A stretch of 64,000 nt of DNA, taken from assembly GCA_948562205.1 (NCBI GenBank), contig CAOYAN010000002.1, positions 62,001 through 126,000 on the forward strand, read 5' to 3'. The number at the start of each line of letters is the position of its first letter. The first letter of the stretch is position 1. The notes under the pieces are model-generated. The model had not been told where the DNA came from. It searched no databases and worked only from the letters and a program-made list of their open reading frames with translations. Below are positions 26,369-34,336 of the stretch, piece by piece. The position numbers and the translations under genes were made by a program. Source of the stretch: an uncultured Clostridia bacterium (GTDB lineage: Bacteria; Bacillota; Clostridia; TANB77; CAG-465).

Positions 26369-26398
26369 AAGTGGGTAAATGGAAACATTTACTCACTT
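26369..26398 (+). promoter_or_regulatory. Stem-loop between two surface-protein genes
   Basis: AAGTGGGTAAATG and CATTTACTCACTT pair around GAAA (13 positions, one mismatch). No T tract follows, so it is more likely an RNA processing or stability element than a terminator. Confidence 0.5.
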
Positions 26399-26422
26399 GT
26401 GTTATATAGGGAGGAAATAGAA

Positions 26423-28468
26423 ATGAAAAATATAATAAAATTTACTTTTATATTTATGATGTTATTTATAATAAGTATAGTAACAAGTATTATAAGAGCT
26501 GAAACTTATAATGTGAATGATAAAATAGATTTAGGACAATACAATATGTATTATAGACAAGGTGGCACATATGTAAATTATTGTGGACGACCACAGCCTA
26601 ATTTTATGTATTTCTATAAAGATTATAATAATGTTGAACATAAAGCTTTCTGTTTAAATTTAGGTCTAAGTGGTGCAGAAAATGGAGAATATTTAGTTGA
26701 TGTGAATCAAATAATATCAGATCCTAAAGTAGCAAGTATACTTATTTCAGGAAGTCCATATAAAACTCTTTCAGAGTTAGGCTTAAATGATGAAGATGAG
26801 GCAAGTTTTGCTACTCAATTTGCATTATGGATATATCAAAATAATTTAGATATAAATGCTATAACTCCTTGCTCGCCAAATAATCAAAATGTAGTTGAGG
26901 CTATCAAAAAAATTTACTATGATGGAATGAATATGAATTATACATCAGAGGCAATTTTAGGAGTAGATAAAGTTGGAAAAGCTGATATTGATAATGTCGA
27001 TAGAGAATATTATTCTCAAAGGTATAACATATCTCATAATGGTAATATAAAAAATATAAGTTTATCTTTGATGGGTGTAGATAATTTAAAAGTAACAGAT
27101 ATAAATAATAATGAAATATCAAATATAAATAATGTTAATGAATTTAAAATTTTAATACCTAGAACTAGTATTGATGAAAATAAGAATATAAAATTAAATT
27201 TTAGGACACAAGCTAATCAAACTTCTGTAATGTTTGGAGCAACTACAAAGAATGGATTTCAAGATGTGGGACTTTTGCTTGATCCAGTAAATTTTAGAAC
27301 AGTACAAAGTAATTTTGATGTGGAATATAAAACTATGAATATAACATTAAATAAAATTGATAAAGATACCAAAGAAGGAATTAAAGGTGTTACTTTTAAA
27401 TTTGAAACACTAGATGGAAAAGAATTAGGAAAATATATTACAGGAGAAAACGGAATAATACAACTTGATGTACAAAGAGATTTAAAACTATTTAAAGAAC
27501 AAAAAATCAAAGTAACAGAAATTGAAGTACCTGATAACTATTATATTGATGAAGAAAATTGTAGTCAGATAATAGATATAAAATGGGGAGAAAATACAAC
27601 TATTGAATTTCAAAATGAAAAAATAAAGGGCAATATTAAAGTTGTAAAACTAAGCTCAGAGGATAATAAATATACTAACTTATTAAAAAGATCCCCTTTA
27701 AAAGATGTTGAATTTGAAATACTTGATGTAAATGGTAAAGTTTTAGATAAAATAAAAACAAATGAAGAGGGAATTGCAGTTACAAAAGATTTATTAAAAG
27801 GAAAATATTATATAAAAGAAATAAAACAAGCAAAATATTATTTACTAAATAAAAAAATATATGAAGTTGAAATAGTAAATCATAAAGATTTAATAGAACA
27901 AGAGATATTAAATGATAGTGTTGATATAGATATTGAAATAGAGAAAAAAGGATTTATAGAAACACAAAATAAAGATAATATATACTATAATTTTAAAAAT
28001 ATACATAATAAGTCTAATGTATCTTTAGATAATTTCACTTGGAATGACATATTGCCAACAGATGCTGTGCGATTAGATAAAATTTATACAGGTACTTGGA
28101 ATGAAAAACTAAAATATAGTGTTTGGTATAAAACAAATAAAAGTGATTTTATAATGTATATAGATAAGTTAGATTCAGAAAAAGTATATGAATTAGATTT
28201 TAACAATTTGGAATTAAAAGAAGATGAGTATATAACAGAATTTGAATTTAGATTTGGTACAGTACAAAGTGATTTTATGGAAGTAGAAAGTCCTATTGTA
28301 TATGTAAATGTATTAAATGATTTGAAAAATGGTTTTACATTTACTAATAATACAAGAGTATCAGGAAACTATTTAGATGAATATATTGAAGATAAAGATA
28401 AATGGACTACTATTATATATAATAAAAGAATAAGTAAGAACAAAGAGTTGCCAAAAACGGGAAAATAG
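26423..28468 (+). CDS. Thioester-domain adhesin with SpaA-type domains and terminal LPKTG
   Basis: A 681-residue secreted surface protein. The signal peptide is at about 1-28. The thioester domain (about 35-160) has C77 in AFCLNLG and Q132 in ATQFALWIY, which can form the Cys-Gln bond used to attach covalently to host surfaces. Two Cna-B/SpaA-like domains follow (about 310-400 from ITLNKIDKDTKEGIKGVTF, and 405-500 from GNIKVVKLSSED), then another beta-rich region. The protein ends in KELPKTGK: the sortase motif is present but no hydrophobic helix or basic tail follows. The ATG at 26423 follows AGGGAGG. Confidence 0.85.
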   Translation: MKNIIKFTFIFMMLFIISIVTSIIRAETYNVNDKIDLGQYNMYYRQGGTYVNYCGRPQPNFMYFYKDYNNVEHKAFCLNLGLSGAENGEYLVDVNQIISDPKVASILISGSPYKTLSELGLNDEDEASFATQFALWIYQNNLDINAITPCSPNNQNVVEAIKKIYYDGMNMNYTSEAILGVDKVGKADIDNVDREYYSQRYNISHNGNIKNISLSLMGVDNLKVTDINNNEISNINNVNEFKILIPRTSIDENKNIKLNFRTQANQTSVMFGATTKNGFQDVGLLLDPVNFRTVQSNFDVEYKTMNITLNKIDKDTKEGIKGVTFKFETLDGKELGKYITGENGIIQLDVQRDLKLFKEQKIKVTEIEVPDNYYIDEENCSQIIDIKWGENTTIEFQNEKIKGNIKVVKLSSEDNKYTNLLKRSPLKDVEFEILDVNGKVLDKIKTNEEGIAVTKDLLKGKYYIKEIKQAKYYLLNKKIYEVEIVNHKDLIEQEILNDSVDIDIEIEKKGFIETQNKDNIYYNFKNIHNKSNVSLDNFTWNDILPTDAVRLDKIYTGTWNEKLKYSVWYKTNKSDFIMYIDKLDSEKVYELDFNNLELKEDEYITEFEFRFGTVQSDFMEVESPIVYVNVLNDLKNGFTFTNNTRVSGNYLDEYIEDKDKWTTIIYNKRISKNKELPKTGK

Positions 28469-28502
28469 ATATATAAATAAAATCAAGATATTATAGGAAA
28501 AT

Positions 28503-28542
28503 AAAGATGACTTAATCTGATCATGAATTAAGTCATCTTTTT
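28503..28542. terminator. Bidirectional terminator
   Basis: A long stem (AAAGATGACTTAAT with ATTAAGTCATCTTT) with A and T runs on either side lies between the adhesin gene and the convergent response regulator, and can serve both. Confidence 0.85.
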
Positions 28543-28590
28543 AACTAAGCATTATGAATATGATACGTAAACTTAAAATAAAAATATATA

Positions 28591-29298
28591 TTATTTAGAA
28601 TAGTATATGTTTAATATTCCATTCAAAAATGTCTTAGGCGATGGATATTTGCTATATGAAAAATATTTATCGAAAATTTTATCATCAGTACTTTTATTCA
28701 TTACTTGAATAGCTTTTGCAATATCCCATGAAATGTTAGAATATGATATGTTACTATATTTATTTGAAATCTGATTATATAATTCATTTATATGTGTAAT
28801 AAATGTAATTTTTTTTTCTATACAATAATTTAAACAATCTATAATGTATGTATATCCAATAGAGTTTTTATTAAAGTTAAAGTTATTTAGTAAATTAATA
28901 ATTTTTGTGTAGTCTATATTTTGTGTTTCTGCATAAACTATCTCATTTAATATGGAGATTAAATTTTCTAATTTAAAAGGCTTTACAAAAGTTTTATATA
29001 CTTTCAAATTTTTTTTAATTAATTCGACTATAAAATCAGAATCACCAGACATTGCTATAACATAATTTTTTATATTATTCTTTTGCATTTTTTCAAGTAT
29101 TTCTATTCCATTTAGTTTTGGAATATTTAGATCTAATAAAATAATATCAATTCTATTATTCATAATGTAATTTAGAGCTTTTTCTCCGTCATTGCAGATA
29201 GCTATTATTCTTAATTTTTGGGATAATTGAATATTTAATTCATTAAAAAGTGATTCGAGATAATTATAATTATCATCGACTATTAGAATATTTAGCAT
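28591..29298 (-). CDS. Spo0A-like response regulator
   Basis: A 235-residue regulator. Residues 1-120 form a receiver domain: acidic pair D8/D9, phospho-acceptor D56 in IILLDLNIPKLNG and the conserved lysine in FVKPF. Residues about 140-235 (IGYTYIIDCLNYCIEKKITF, then ISNKYSNISYSNISWDIAKAIQVM) follow the length and helix pattern of the Spo0A C-terminal DNA-binding domain (ITKxLYPxIAxKxxTTxSRVERAIRHAIE). The SRVERAIRHA recognition helix is replaced by SNISWDIAKAIQ. It could read the host sporulation phosphorelay or bind 0A-type boxes; this is inference. AAGGAGGT precedes the ATG. It is one of the few genes in the element on the minus strand. Confidence 0.7.
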   Translation of the reverse strand: MLNILIVDDNYNYLESLFNELNIQLSQKLRIIAICNDGEKALNYIMNNRIDIILLDLNIPKLNGIEILEKMQKNNIKNYVIAMSGDSDFIVELIKKNLKVYKTFVKPFKLENLISILNEIVYAETQNIDYTKIINLLNNFNFNKNSIGYTYIIDCLNYCIEKKITFITHINELYNQISNKYSNISYSNISWDIAKAIQVMNKSTDDKIFDKYFSYSKYPSPKTFLNGILNIYYSK

Positions 29299-29628
29299 AT
29301 AGTACCTCCTTTTTTATTTATGAAAAAATTAAAAAATAAATATTGAAATTAGTAATGGAATTTCATTTTAATAGTATTAGTAGAAACTATAAATAAATTT
29401 TCAATAGGACGTTATATTTTTATAACTAGTGATAAATATCTTTTAGTTAAACTAACAATTTATAATTATATATTACTTTTTAATATATATCAAGAAAATT
29501 GAAAAAATATCAGATAAAATAGGGAAATACAATGAAACTTATTTAATGTAAGGAAATATTTATTTAAATTTAAAAATGGCTTGTAAAAAATATTTTTATA
29601 TTATAAAATAAAAGAAAGGAGGGAAAAT
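29299..29628. promoter_or_regulatory. 330-base divergent intergenic region with promoter
   Basis: Very A+T rich. A short inverted repeat GTTATA-TTTT-TATAAC lies near 29411. On the plus strand TTGTAA (29581-29586), 17 bases and TAAAAT (29604) form a plausible promoter for the membrane protein at 29629. The minus-strand regulator promoter must also lie here but could not be placed. Confidence 0.45.
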
Positions 29629-30006
29629 ATGAGAAAAAAAATTATATTAACAATATCATTTATTGTTACCATTTTACCTATGTTATTAAATTGGTTTGGC
29701 ACTATTGATGGTAAATTTTTAATTAGTGGTACAGAAGTATTATTTAATCCAATTATAGTTATTTCAATAATTGTGTATTTTTTATTTGTTTGGTATAAAA
29801 GTGATATTAAATTATGTAAAATATTACCTATAATATCACTTTTTATTATATTTATATATGAAATATATGAGTATTTTAATTATATGATTGTAAATATAGA
29901 TGCTCAGAGAGTAGTATATTTAGGATATTTCATTAGTGTAATATTTATTGCTTTAATGATTACTCTTTATATAAAAATAAATAAAAAAGATATTAAAATA
30001 AGTTAA
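29629..30006 (+). CDS. Four-helix membrane protein of unknown function
   Basis: A 125-residue protein with four hydrophobic segments (about 5-22, 38-56, 64-82 and 98-116) and short loops. Family not recognised. It has its own promoter, an AAAGGAGGG site and a terminator, so it is a single-gene cargo unit divergent from the Spo0A-like regulator. Confidence 0.6.
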   Translation: MRKKIILTISFIVTILPMLLNWFGTIDGKFLISGTEVLFNPIIVISIIVYFLFVWYKSDIKLCKILPIISLFIIFIYEIYEYFNYMIVNIDAQRVVYLGYFISVIFIALMITLYIKINKKDIKIS

Positions 30007-30008
30007 AT

Positions 30009-30045
30009 AATAGCTAAAATTTTGATTTTTTCAGAATTTTAGCTT
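30009..30045 (+). terminator. Rho-independent terminator
   Basis: AGCTAAAATT and AATTTTAGCT form a perfect 10-bp stem directly after the four-helix membrane protein gene, with a T-rich sequence behind. Confidence 0.65.
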
Positions 30046-30181
30046 TATATAGCACAATAAAATTCCATTTTTTCCCATTTTTTCTTTATTTTTCCCATTT
30101 AGTTTATTTATATGAAAATATAGTATATAATAAAAAATGTAAATATTATTTACTAACAAATTAATATTAGTTAGGAGGAGT

Positions 30182-30289
30182 ATGTTATGGGATAAATTAA
30201 AATTTTTTGTAGAAGTATTGGTATTTTCAAAAAGCGATTACATCATAAGGAGGAAGTTATACCATGAAAGAGAAATTTGTAAAATATAA
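30182..30289 (+). CDS. Possible 35-residue peptide upstream of the glycine-rich cargo protein
   Basis: The ATG follows TAGGAGGAG and opens a 35-codon frame beginning MLWDKLKFFVEVLVFSKSDY. The peptide starts as an amphipathic helix and then turns basic. It overlaps the next gene by 26 bases, and the next gene's AAGGAGG site lies inside it. It could be a leader that couples translation or a small effector. Three TTTTCCCATT repeats lie upstream (30065-30100). Confidence 0.35.
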   Translation: MLWDKLKFFVEVLVFSKSDYIIRRKLYHEREICKI

Positions 30290-30899
30290 ATCTAAAAACG
30301 ATGGAACTATTATTGTAGGTGGTCCTGAAATTAATATAGAATTTTGGGAGTTACAGAACAAGATAGATAGTTTATTGACTGTTGGTAATGGAAAATATGA
30401 ATATAATGAAGATGAAGTTAGAAATCTCATTATATCAGAGCATTTCGATTTTGATAAATTTAATGCTGAAATGGGTACAGAATATACAGAAGATAGTTTC
30501 ATTACAATGGTTTTAAATGATATAAAGAATGCGGTTGTCTACAATTCTGTTTCTAGTAGAGGAACGTATTGCAATCGTAACCATTATGGTGATGGTGGCT
30601 GGAACTATAATCGAGCTTTTAATGATAATACAAGATCTGGAGAAGTAGCTGATGGGGCTGAAGAGGCAGCGAGAAATTTTGGACTTGGAGGCTCTATTTC
30701 TGCTATAACTGGATTGATCCCCTACATTGGGACTTACATTGCATTAACAATGGGTCTTGTTGGAGGTTTTGGAGCTTGGTATTTTGAAACACTGGCTGCT
30801 TCAGTTAGAAAAAATATGTCAGGTTGTGGGACGGTAGTAGATATTAATAAATATACCACAGCATTCACAGTTTGGGATCAAAGAAACTTTTACGAGTAA
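30264..30899 (+). CDS. Unknown cargo protein with glycine-rich hydrophobic C-terminal segment
   Basis: A 211-residue protein without a signal peptide. Residues about 1-100 are polar (an FWELQNKIDSLL helix). Residues about 135-175 form a glycine-rich hydrophobic stretch, GLGGSISAITGLIPYIGTY then LTMGLVGGFGAWYF, like membrane-active peptides. Two cysteines are present (CNRN and SGCGT). Base composition is visibly richer in G+C than that of its neighbours, which suggests a separate origin. No family recognised; bacteriocin-like or phage-like functions are possible but not supported by a motif. AAGGAGG precedes the ATG. Confidence 0.6.
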   Translation: MKEKFVKYKSKNDGTIIVGGPEINIEFWELQNKIDSLLTVGNGKYEYNEDEVRNLIISEHFDFDKFNAEMGTEYTEDSFITMVLNDIKNAVVYNSVSSRGTYCNRNHYGDGGWNYNRAFNDNTRSGEVADGAEEAARNFGLGGSISAITGLIPYIGTYIALTMGLVGGFGAWYFETLAASVRKNMSGCGTVVDINKYTTAFTVWDQRNFYE

Positions 30900-30935
30900 G
30901 ATATCAATTTTAAAAAAGTAATTCAAATTTTAATT

Positions 30936-30972
30936 ATTGGATGTGAATTTAGTATTCACATCCAATTTTTGT
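30936..30972 (+). terminator. Strong rho-independent terminator
   Basis: A perfect 13-bp stem (ATTGGATGTGAAT with ATTCACATCCAAT) followed by TTTTT. A close relative of this hairpin follows the matrixin gene at 38999. Confidence 0.9.
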
Positions 30973-31003
30973 ATTAAATTTAATTTTAAAAAACTAATAA
31001 AAT

Positions 31004-31078
31004 AAAAAAATTGGTATAGGTAAGGTTAGCATAATGATGAAATGTAATTTTATTATATTTGAGAAGAATTGAAATTAA
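31004..31078 (+). pseudogene. Decayed fragment of the 31427 gene family
   Basis: AAAAATTGGTATAGGTAA, GATGAAATGTA and the following A+T-rich stretch align closely with bases about 31588-31665 of the 31427 gene (motif IGIGKGWHSDEMYFYY), but the frame is broken. It is a remnant of a duplicate. Confidence 0.6.
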
Positions 31079-31098
31079 TATGTGTAGTGATGCAGATG

Positions 31099-31260
31099 CA
31101 ATAAAGTTGGCAAGGCATAAATCAAATGGCTACTATTGATGGTGTTTCCAGTTTTTCAAATAGTATTATTTTTGATATTCTTGGATTTGGCTCTACTACG
31201 GAATCGCAGGTAGCTGGGAGTAAGGCATTTGCAAATTATATTGTAAATCATCATAATTAA
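31099..31260 (+). pseudogene. Fragment of an unknown gene
   Basis: An open frame after a TAA (31102) encodes SWQGINQMATIDGVSSFSN and continues to NYIVNHHN before TAA at 31258. The ATG at 31126 has no ribosome site. It looks like the 3' end of a lost gene; family not recognised. Confidence 0.4.
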
Positions 31261-31269
31261 AAATTTTCT

Positions 31270-31311
31270 AAAATATAGCTGATATTAAAATTTTAATATC
31301 AGCTATATTTT
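31270..31311. terminator. 40-bp perfect palindrome, probable bidirectional terminator
   Basis: The sequence from AAATATAGCTGATATTAAAA to its exact reverse complement forms a 20-bp stem with no loop bases to spare, with A and T runs outside. Confidence 0.75.
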
Positions 31312-31365
31312 TGAGTTGAAAAATTTCCAAATGATAGGAAAAAATAGGAATTATATATTTATCCA

Positions 31366-31394
31366 TTGACATAATAAATTGGTAGATGTATAAT
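31366..31394 (+). promoter_or_regulatory. Consensus sigma-A promoter
   Basis: TTGACA, a 17-base spacer and TATAAT match the sigma-A consensus at every position. The 31427 gene starts 32 bases downstream. Confidence 0.85.
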
Positions 31395-31426
31395 AAATCT
31401 ATATTATTAAGTTTTAGGAGAAAAAA

Positions 31427-31816
31427 ATGAAAAAAATAATTTATGTATTTTTATCTATAATGATAGTATTGAATCTAATATTATCTTTAAATTTTTTATT
31501 AAAAGAAAGAGTTGTATTAAATTTAAATAGCGAAAATAGAGAAATTATAAGACAAGATTTAAATTATACTAGAAATTTAGATTCTATAAAAAAAATTGGT
31601 ATAGGTAAAGGATGGCATAGTGATGAAATGTATTTTTATTATAGTTTTGGCAGAGTGAAGACTGAATTGATACCAGAAGGCAATAAGTCTGTTGGAAACT
31701 TAATGAGCTATATAGATGAAAATGGTTATAGTTTAGATAGGGTGGCTTTTATTTTATTTTGCTCATCAATAGTGTATTTAATAATTATTATTGTTGTATA
31801 CAATGTTAATTTATAA
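31427..31816 (+). CDS. Membrane protein of unknown function
   Basis: A 129-residue protein with hydrophobic segments at residues 5-25 and 105-127 around a polar loop that contains IGIGKGWHSDEMYFYYSFGR. The loop is probably outside the cell. Family not recognised. It has a perfect promoter and an AGGAG site, so it is likely well expressed. A decayed copy lies upstream at 31004. Confidence 0.6.
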   Translation: MKKIIYVFLSIMIVLNLILSLNFLLKERVVLNLNSENREIIRQDLNYTRNLDSIKKIGIGKGWHSDEMYFYYSFGRVKTELIPEGNKSVGNLMSYIDENGYSLDRVAFILFCSSIVYLIIIIVVYNVNL

Positions 31817-31840
31817 TAGTATAAAAAATGTATTATAAAA

Positions 31841-32050
31841 ATATGAATTTTATACATAATGATGAAATAAAACCTGAGCAAAAAAATGTTATCTTGAAAC
31901 ATTTAAATTATGATATAAAAGTCAATTAAGTTTAAGGTTTATATATATTATGGTAAAGAATTTAAAGAAGTTAGGATTTATATAGTAAATTATAAAAAAT
32001 GATGGTTGGAATTTAGAATTGAGCAATTTGTCATATAGTGATTATTTAAA
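31841..32050 (+). pseudogene. Decayed relative of the 39328 gene in a 304-base gap
   Basis: The stretch near 31944-32030 (TATTATGGTAAAGAATTTAAAG and on; translation YYGKEFKEVRIYIVNYKK, stop, WLEF) aligns with the C-terminal part of the 39328 protein (YYGKNLKRIDGYNGTYKNKS). A short upstream frame from 31841 ends at TAA near 31927. No intact gene is present between 31817 and 32121. Confidence 0.45.
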
Positions 32051-32074
32051 ATATGTAATGAAGTGAATAAAAAA

Positions 32075-32108
32075 GATAGAATTCAACATTTATTTGATGA
32101 ATTCTATC
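32075..32108. terminator. Bidirectional terminator
   Basis: GATAGAATTCA pairs with TGAATTCTATC, with A-rich and T-rich flanks, between the plus-strand cargo and the minus-strand regulator. Confidence 0.7.
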
Positions 32109-32121
32109 CTTTATATTTTTA

Positions 32122-32382
32122 TTATAATTCAAAATTTTTTTCTATTCCTACAAATAATTCATTTGGTGTTATTTTAAATATTTTTGAAAAACCATATATT
32201 TCAAAATCTTTAATTGTTCTTTTACCATTTTCTATACGATAAATATCATATTGATATAAACTTATACCAAGTAAAGCCATCTTACAACAGACATCATTTT
32301 GAGAAAGTTTATTTTTTAATCTATATGATTTAATATTTTTACCAATAATATTTAACTGATTATTTAATTTACTAGCCCCCAT
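32122..32382 (-). CDS. XRE-family transcriptional regulator
   Basis: An 86-residue single-domain DNA-binding protein. The helix-turn-helix is IIGKNIKSYRLKNKLSQNDVCCKMALLGISLYQYDIYRIENGKRTIKDFEIYGFSKIF. It resembles small helix-turn-helix repressors of mobile elements. Start: the ATG at 32382 follows GGGTGATAA; an upstream GTG or ATG would add 18 unlikely residues. Confidence 0.75.
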   Translation of the reverse strand: MGASKLNNQLNIIGKNIKSYRLKNKLSQNDVCCKMALLGISLYQYDIYRIENGKRTIKDFEIYGFSKIFKITPNELFVGIEKNFEL

Positions 32383-32467
32383 ATGATTATCACCCAAAAT
32401 AATTTTATTATAAAAATTATTTTGAGATACAACCACTTGTTTTATATAAGCATAAAAAAATAATATT

Positions 32468-32806
32468 TTAAAATTTGGCTAAAGAGAATTTTAGGGAGTT
32501 TAAATACCTTAAATTTTCAATATCTTCTCTAAATAATTCAATATTATCAAATAATAAGTCTGATAATTCGATTTGCAAAAATATACCTATTTGGTAGTTA
32601 TCTTTTAGTTTTGAGTTTGTAAGTATATGAATTGTATATGTTATAAATATATATTCAAAATTATCTAAATTAATATTATTATTTTTTATTTTTGATTTTC
32701 TTAGTATATAATTACATTTTTTAGCAATTGATGTATAAAAATCATAATTATCATAAAATTTGTTTAATTTATAAATATATATCATTTTTATTATTTTTTT
32801 AAACAC
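32468..32806 (-). CDS. Small protein of unknown function
   Basis: A 112-residue basic protein rich in Ile, Asn and Lys, with helices but no signal or recognised motif. The likely start is the GTG at 32806, about ten bases after AAAGGAG; an ATG at 32785 is possible. It is transcribed divergently from the XRE gene at 32965, with an inverted repeat between them. Confidence 0.5.
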   Translation of the reverse strand: MFKKIIKMIYIYKLNKFYDNYDFYTSIAKKCNYILRKSKIKNNNINLDNFEYIFITYTIHILTNSKLKDNYQIGIFLQIELSDLLFDNIELFREDIENLRYLNSLKFSLAKF

Positions 32807-32855
32807 TGTATTTAATCTCCTTTCTGATATATTTTTTTATATTGCTTGATACACC

Positions 32856-32888
32856 AAAGGGTAAGTCAAAAGCTGAAATGTACCCTTT
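32856..32888. promoter_or_regulatory. Inverted repeat, probable operator
   Basis: AAAGGGTA and TACCCTTT form a perfect 8-bp inverted repeat with a 17-base centre in the divergent intergenic region. It may be bound by the XRE protein encoded at 32965. A weak promoter (TTGAAA at 32898, TATATA 17 bases on) follows. Confidence 0.5.
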
Positions 32889-32964
32889 AATACCTTTTGA
32901 AAAATTTAAAAATAATGTATATATATTATATACAAACAGATAATAAACAAAGAGGTATTAAATT

Positions 32965-33324
32965 ATGAACTATTTAAGTAAGTTTAAAAGTGAATCTGAA
33001 CTACAACAATTTATTATAAATCGTATAAAATTTTTTAGAACAAGTAAGAATATTACACAAGCAGAGGCTGCATATTTATTAGATATGAGTGAACAAAATT
33101 TTGGCAGAATAGAGCGTGGTAGGTATAAGCCAAGTATATATTTTATATTAAATTTCTGCTCAAAATTTGATATTACATTACAAGAATTTTTTAAGTTTAA
33201 TCCTAATTATAATAGGGTGTCTAAACTTGAGAAAGCAACTTATGAATTCTTAGTAAATAATAAAAGCTCAATGCAACAATTAAGTAATCTCATAAATTCA
33301 TTTTATAATAACGATTATAATTAA
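32965..33324 (+). CDS. XRE-family regulator, copy 1
   Basis: A 119-residue regulator with an N-terminal helix-turn-helix (FFRTSKNITQAEAAYLLDMSEQNFGRIERGRYKPS) and a helical C-terminal tail. A very similar protein is encoded at 44375, outside both mobile elements, and their upstream sequences are also alike (AAATTTAAAAATAA). It may repress the element or the neighbouring divergent gene. Confidence 0.8.
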   Translation: MNYLSKFKSESELQQFIINRIKFFRTSKNITQAEAAYLLDMSEQNFGRIERGRYKPSIYFILNFCSKFDITLQEFFKFNPNYNRVSKLEKATYEFLVNNKSSMQQLSNLINSFYNNDYN

Positions 33325-33387
33325 AGAGTTATGTTTACTATTATAACATTAATTTCTATAAAAGTAAATGTTTTTAATAATAATAAT

Positions 33388-34065
33388 TTATTTATTATTA
33401 AAATTTGAACCAAGAATTGCACCATATAATGTGTGTAGTTCTTTTTTTTGCTCAAATAAATCTACTATTTCTTCTAAAATTTCCAAACTATGTGGCTCTA
33501 AATTTGTCATTAATGTATCAATTTTTATATATAGTAGATTTTCAATATTTCTATAGTTTTTATCTATAACTAAATCATTTATATATGATTCAGTCAGTTC
33601 ATTTATATTGTATATGAATTTCTTATTATATAATGGATTGAACTCATACTTTTTAATATTTTTTGAATTTTTTTCTTCTAAATAAAATTCAACATTTTGT
33701 TTAACAGTGTTAAGAAATTCAATAGCCGTTGCATCTATTTTATTTTTTATATTTAAAAGTATTACTGATCCATAGCATTCTCCATAAATTTTTATTGGAA
33801 ATATAAGTTGTGATGTAAATTTTGTTGTCATTGAATTATTTTCTAATATATTTACTATATTTTTATCATGTTTTGGGGTTATTTCTACATTTGATTGTAA
33901 TAGAGTAATTAGTAATTCTCTACTTATTTTAGTATTAATATCTATACAATCTTTTTTACTAGAAAATGTTATTTTATCTAAATCTGTTACTAGTATGATA
34001 ACATTTTCAGATAGTTCTAGTTCTTTTAAATAATTTAGAACTTTTTTATTTAATGATAAATTCAT
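33388..34065 (-). CDS. GAF-like regulator, possibly SpoVT C-terminal type
   Basis: A 225-residue protein. Residues about 10-135 (IILVTDLDKITFSSKKDCIDI, ELLITLLQSN, QLIFPIKIYGECYGSVILLN, AIEFLNTVKQNVEFYLEE) have the order of strands and helices of the GAF domain of SpoVT, the sporulation regulator of the forespore. The N-terminal AbrB-type DNA-binding part of SpoVT is absent. The rest is helical without a known motif. It could bind a small molecule or act through a partner. The ATG at 34065 follows AAGGAGG. The family assignment is tentative. Confidence 0.5.
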   Translation of the reverse strand: MNLSLNKKVLNYLKELELSENVIILVTDLDKITFSSKKDCIDINTKISRELLITLLQSNVEITPKHDKNIVNILENNSMTTKFTSQLIFPIKIYGECYGSVILLNIKNKIDATAIEFLNTVKQNVEFYLEEKNSKNIKKYEFNPLYNKKFIYNINELTESYINDLVIDKNYRNIENLLYIKIDTLMTNLEPHSLEILEEIVDLFEQKKELHTLYGAILGSNFNNK

Positions 34066-34232
34066 TTTATTTCCTCCTTTCAAGAGGGAGTATATATTAA
34101 ATATGAAGAAAAAGTCAATCCCCCAAAAAATATACTCGACAAAAAAGAAAAGAAAAAGACAATAATAATAGAGTATAATGCTTTAAGTATTAGGTAAATA
34201 TACAAAAGAAAAATATTTAATATTAATGTGGG

Positions 34233-34273
34233 GTTGATATTGAACTAAGTTTTTACTTAGTTTACTTATCAAC
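34233..34273 (+). promoter_or_regulatory. Stem-loop in the leader of the sigma-like gene
   Basis: GTTGATA with TATCAAC (outer) and AACTAAG with CTTAGTT (inner) form a two-part stem followed by a T-rich stretch; it may be an attenuator. Confidence 0.55.
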
Positions 34274-34296
34274 TTTATTTTTGTATTTTACTAAAG

Positions 34297-34335
34297 AAAA
34301 ATACCTAAATTCCTTTTGCGAAAGGGGGTGTTTTT
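34297..34335 (+). promoter_or_regulatory. Hairpin that covers the ribosome site of the sigma-like gene
   Basis: AAAATACC pairs with GGTGTTTT and CCTTT with AAAGG around TGCG. The AAAGGGGGTG ribosome site of the TTG start at 34337 lies in the 3' arm, so translation should be low unless the stem opens. Confidence 0.55.
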
Positions 34336-34336
34336 C

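Noticed and set aside
28469..28590. A lost sorting-signal helix for the adhesin in another frame
   Set aside because: All frames after the LPKTGK stop were read; none has a hydrophobic stretch followed by basic residues.
31090..31100. A copy of most of the attachment core (tgcagatgca) inside the cargo region
   Set aside because: Only nine core bases match and no flanking similarity to either element end exists; likely chance.
32122..32806. XRE gene and the 112-residue gene as a toxin-antitoxin pair
   Set aside because: They are 85 bases apart and the second protein has no toxin-like motif; not enough to claim it.
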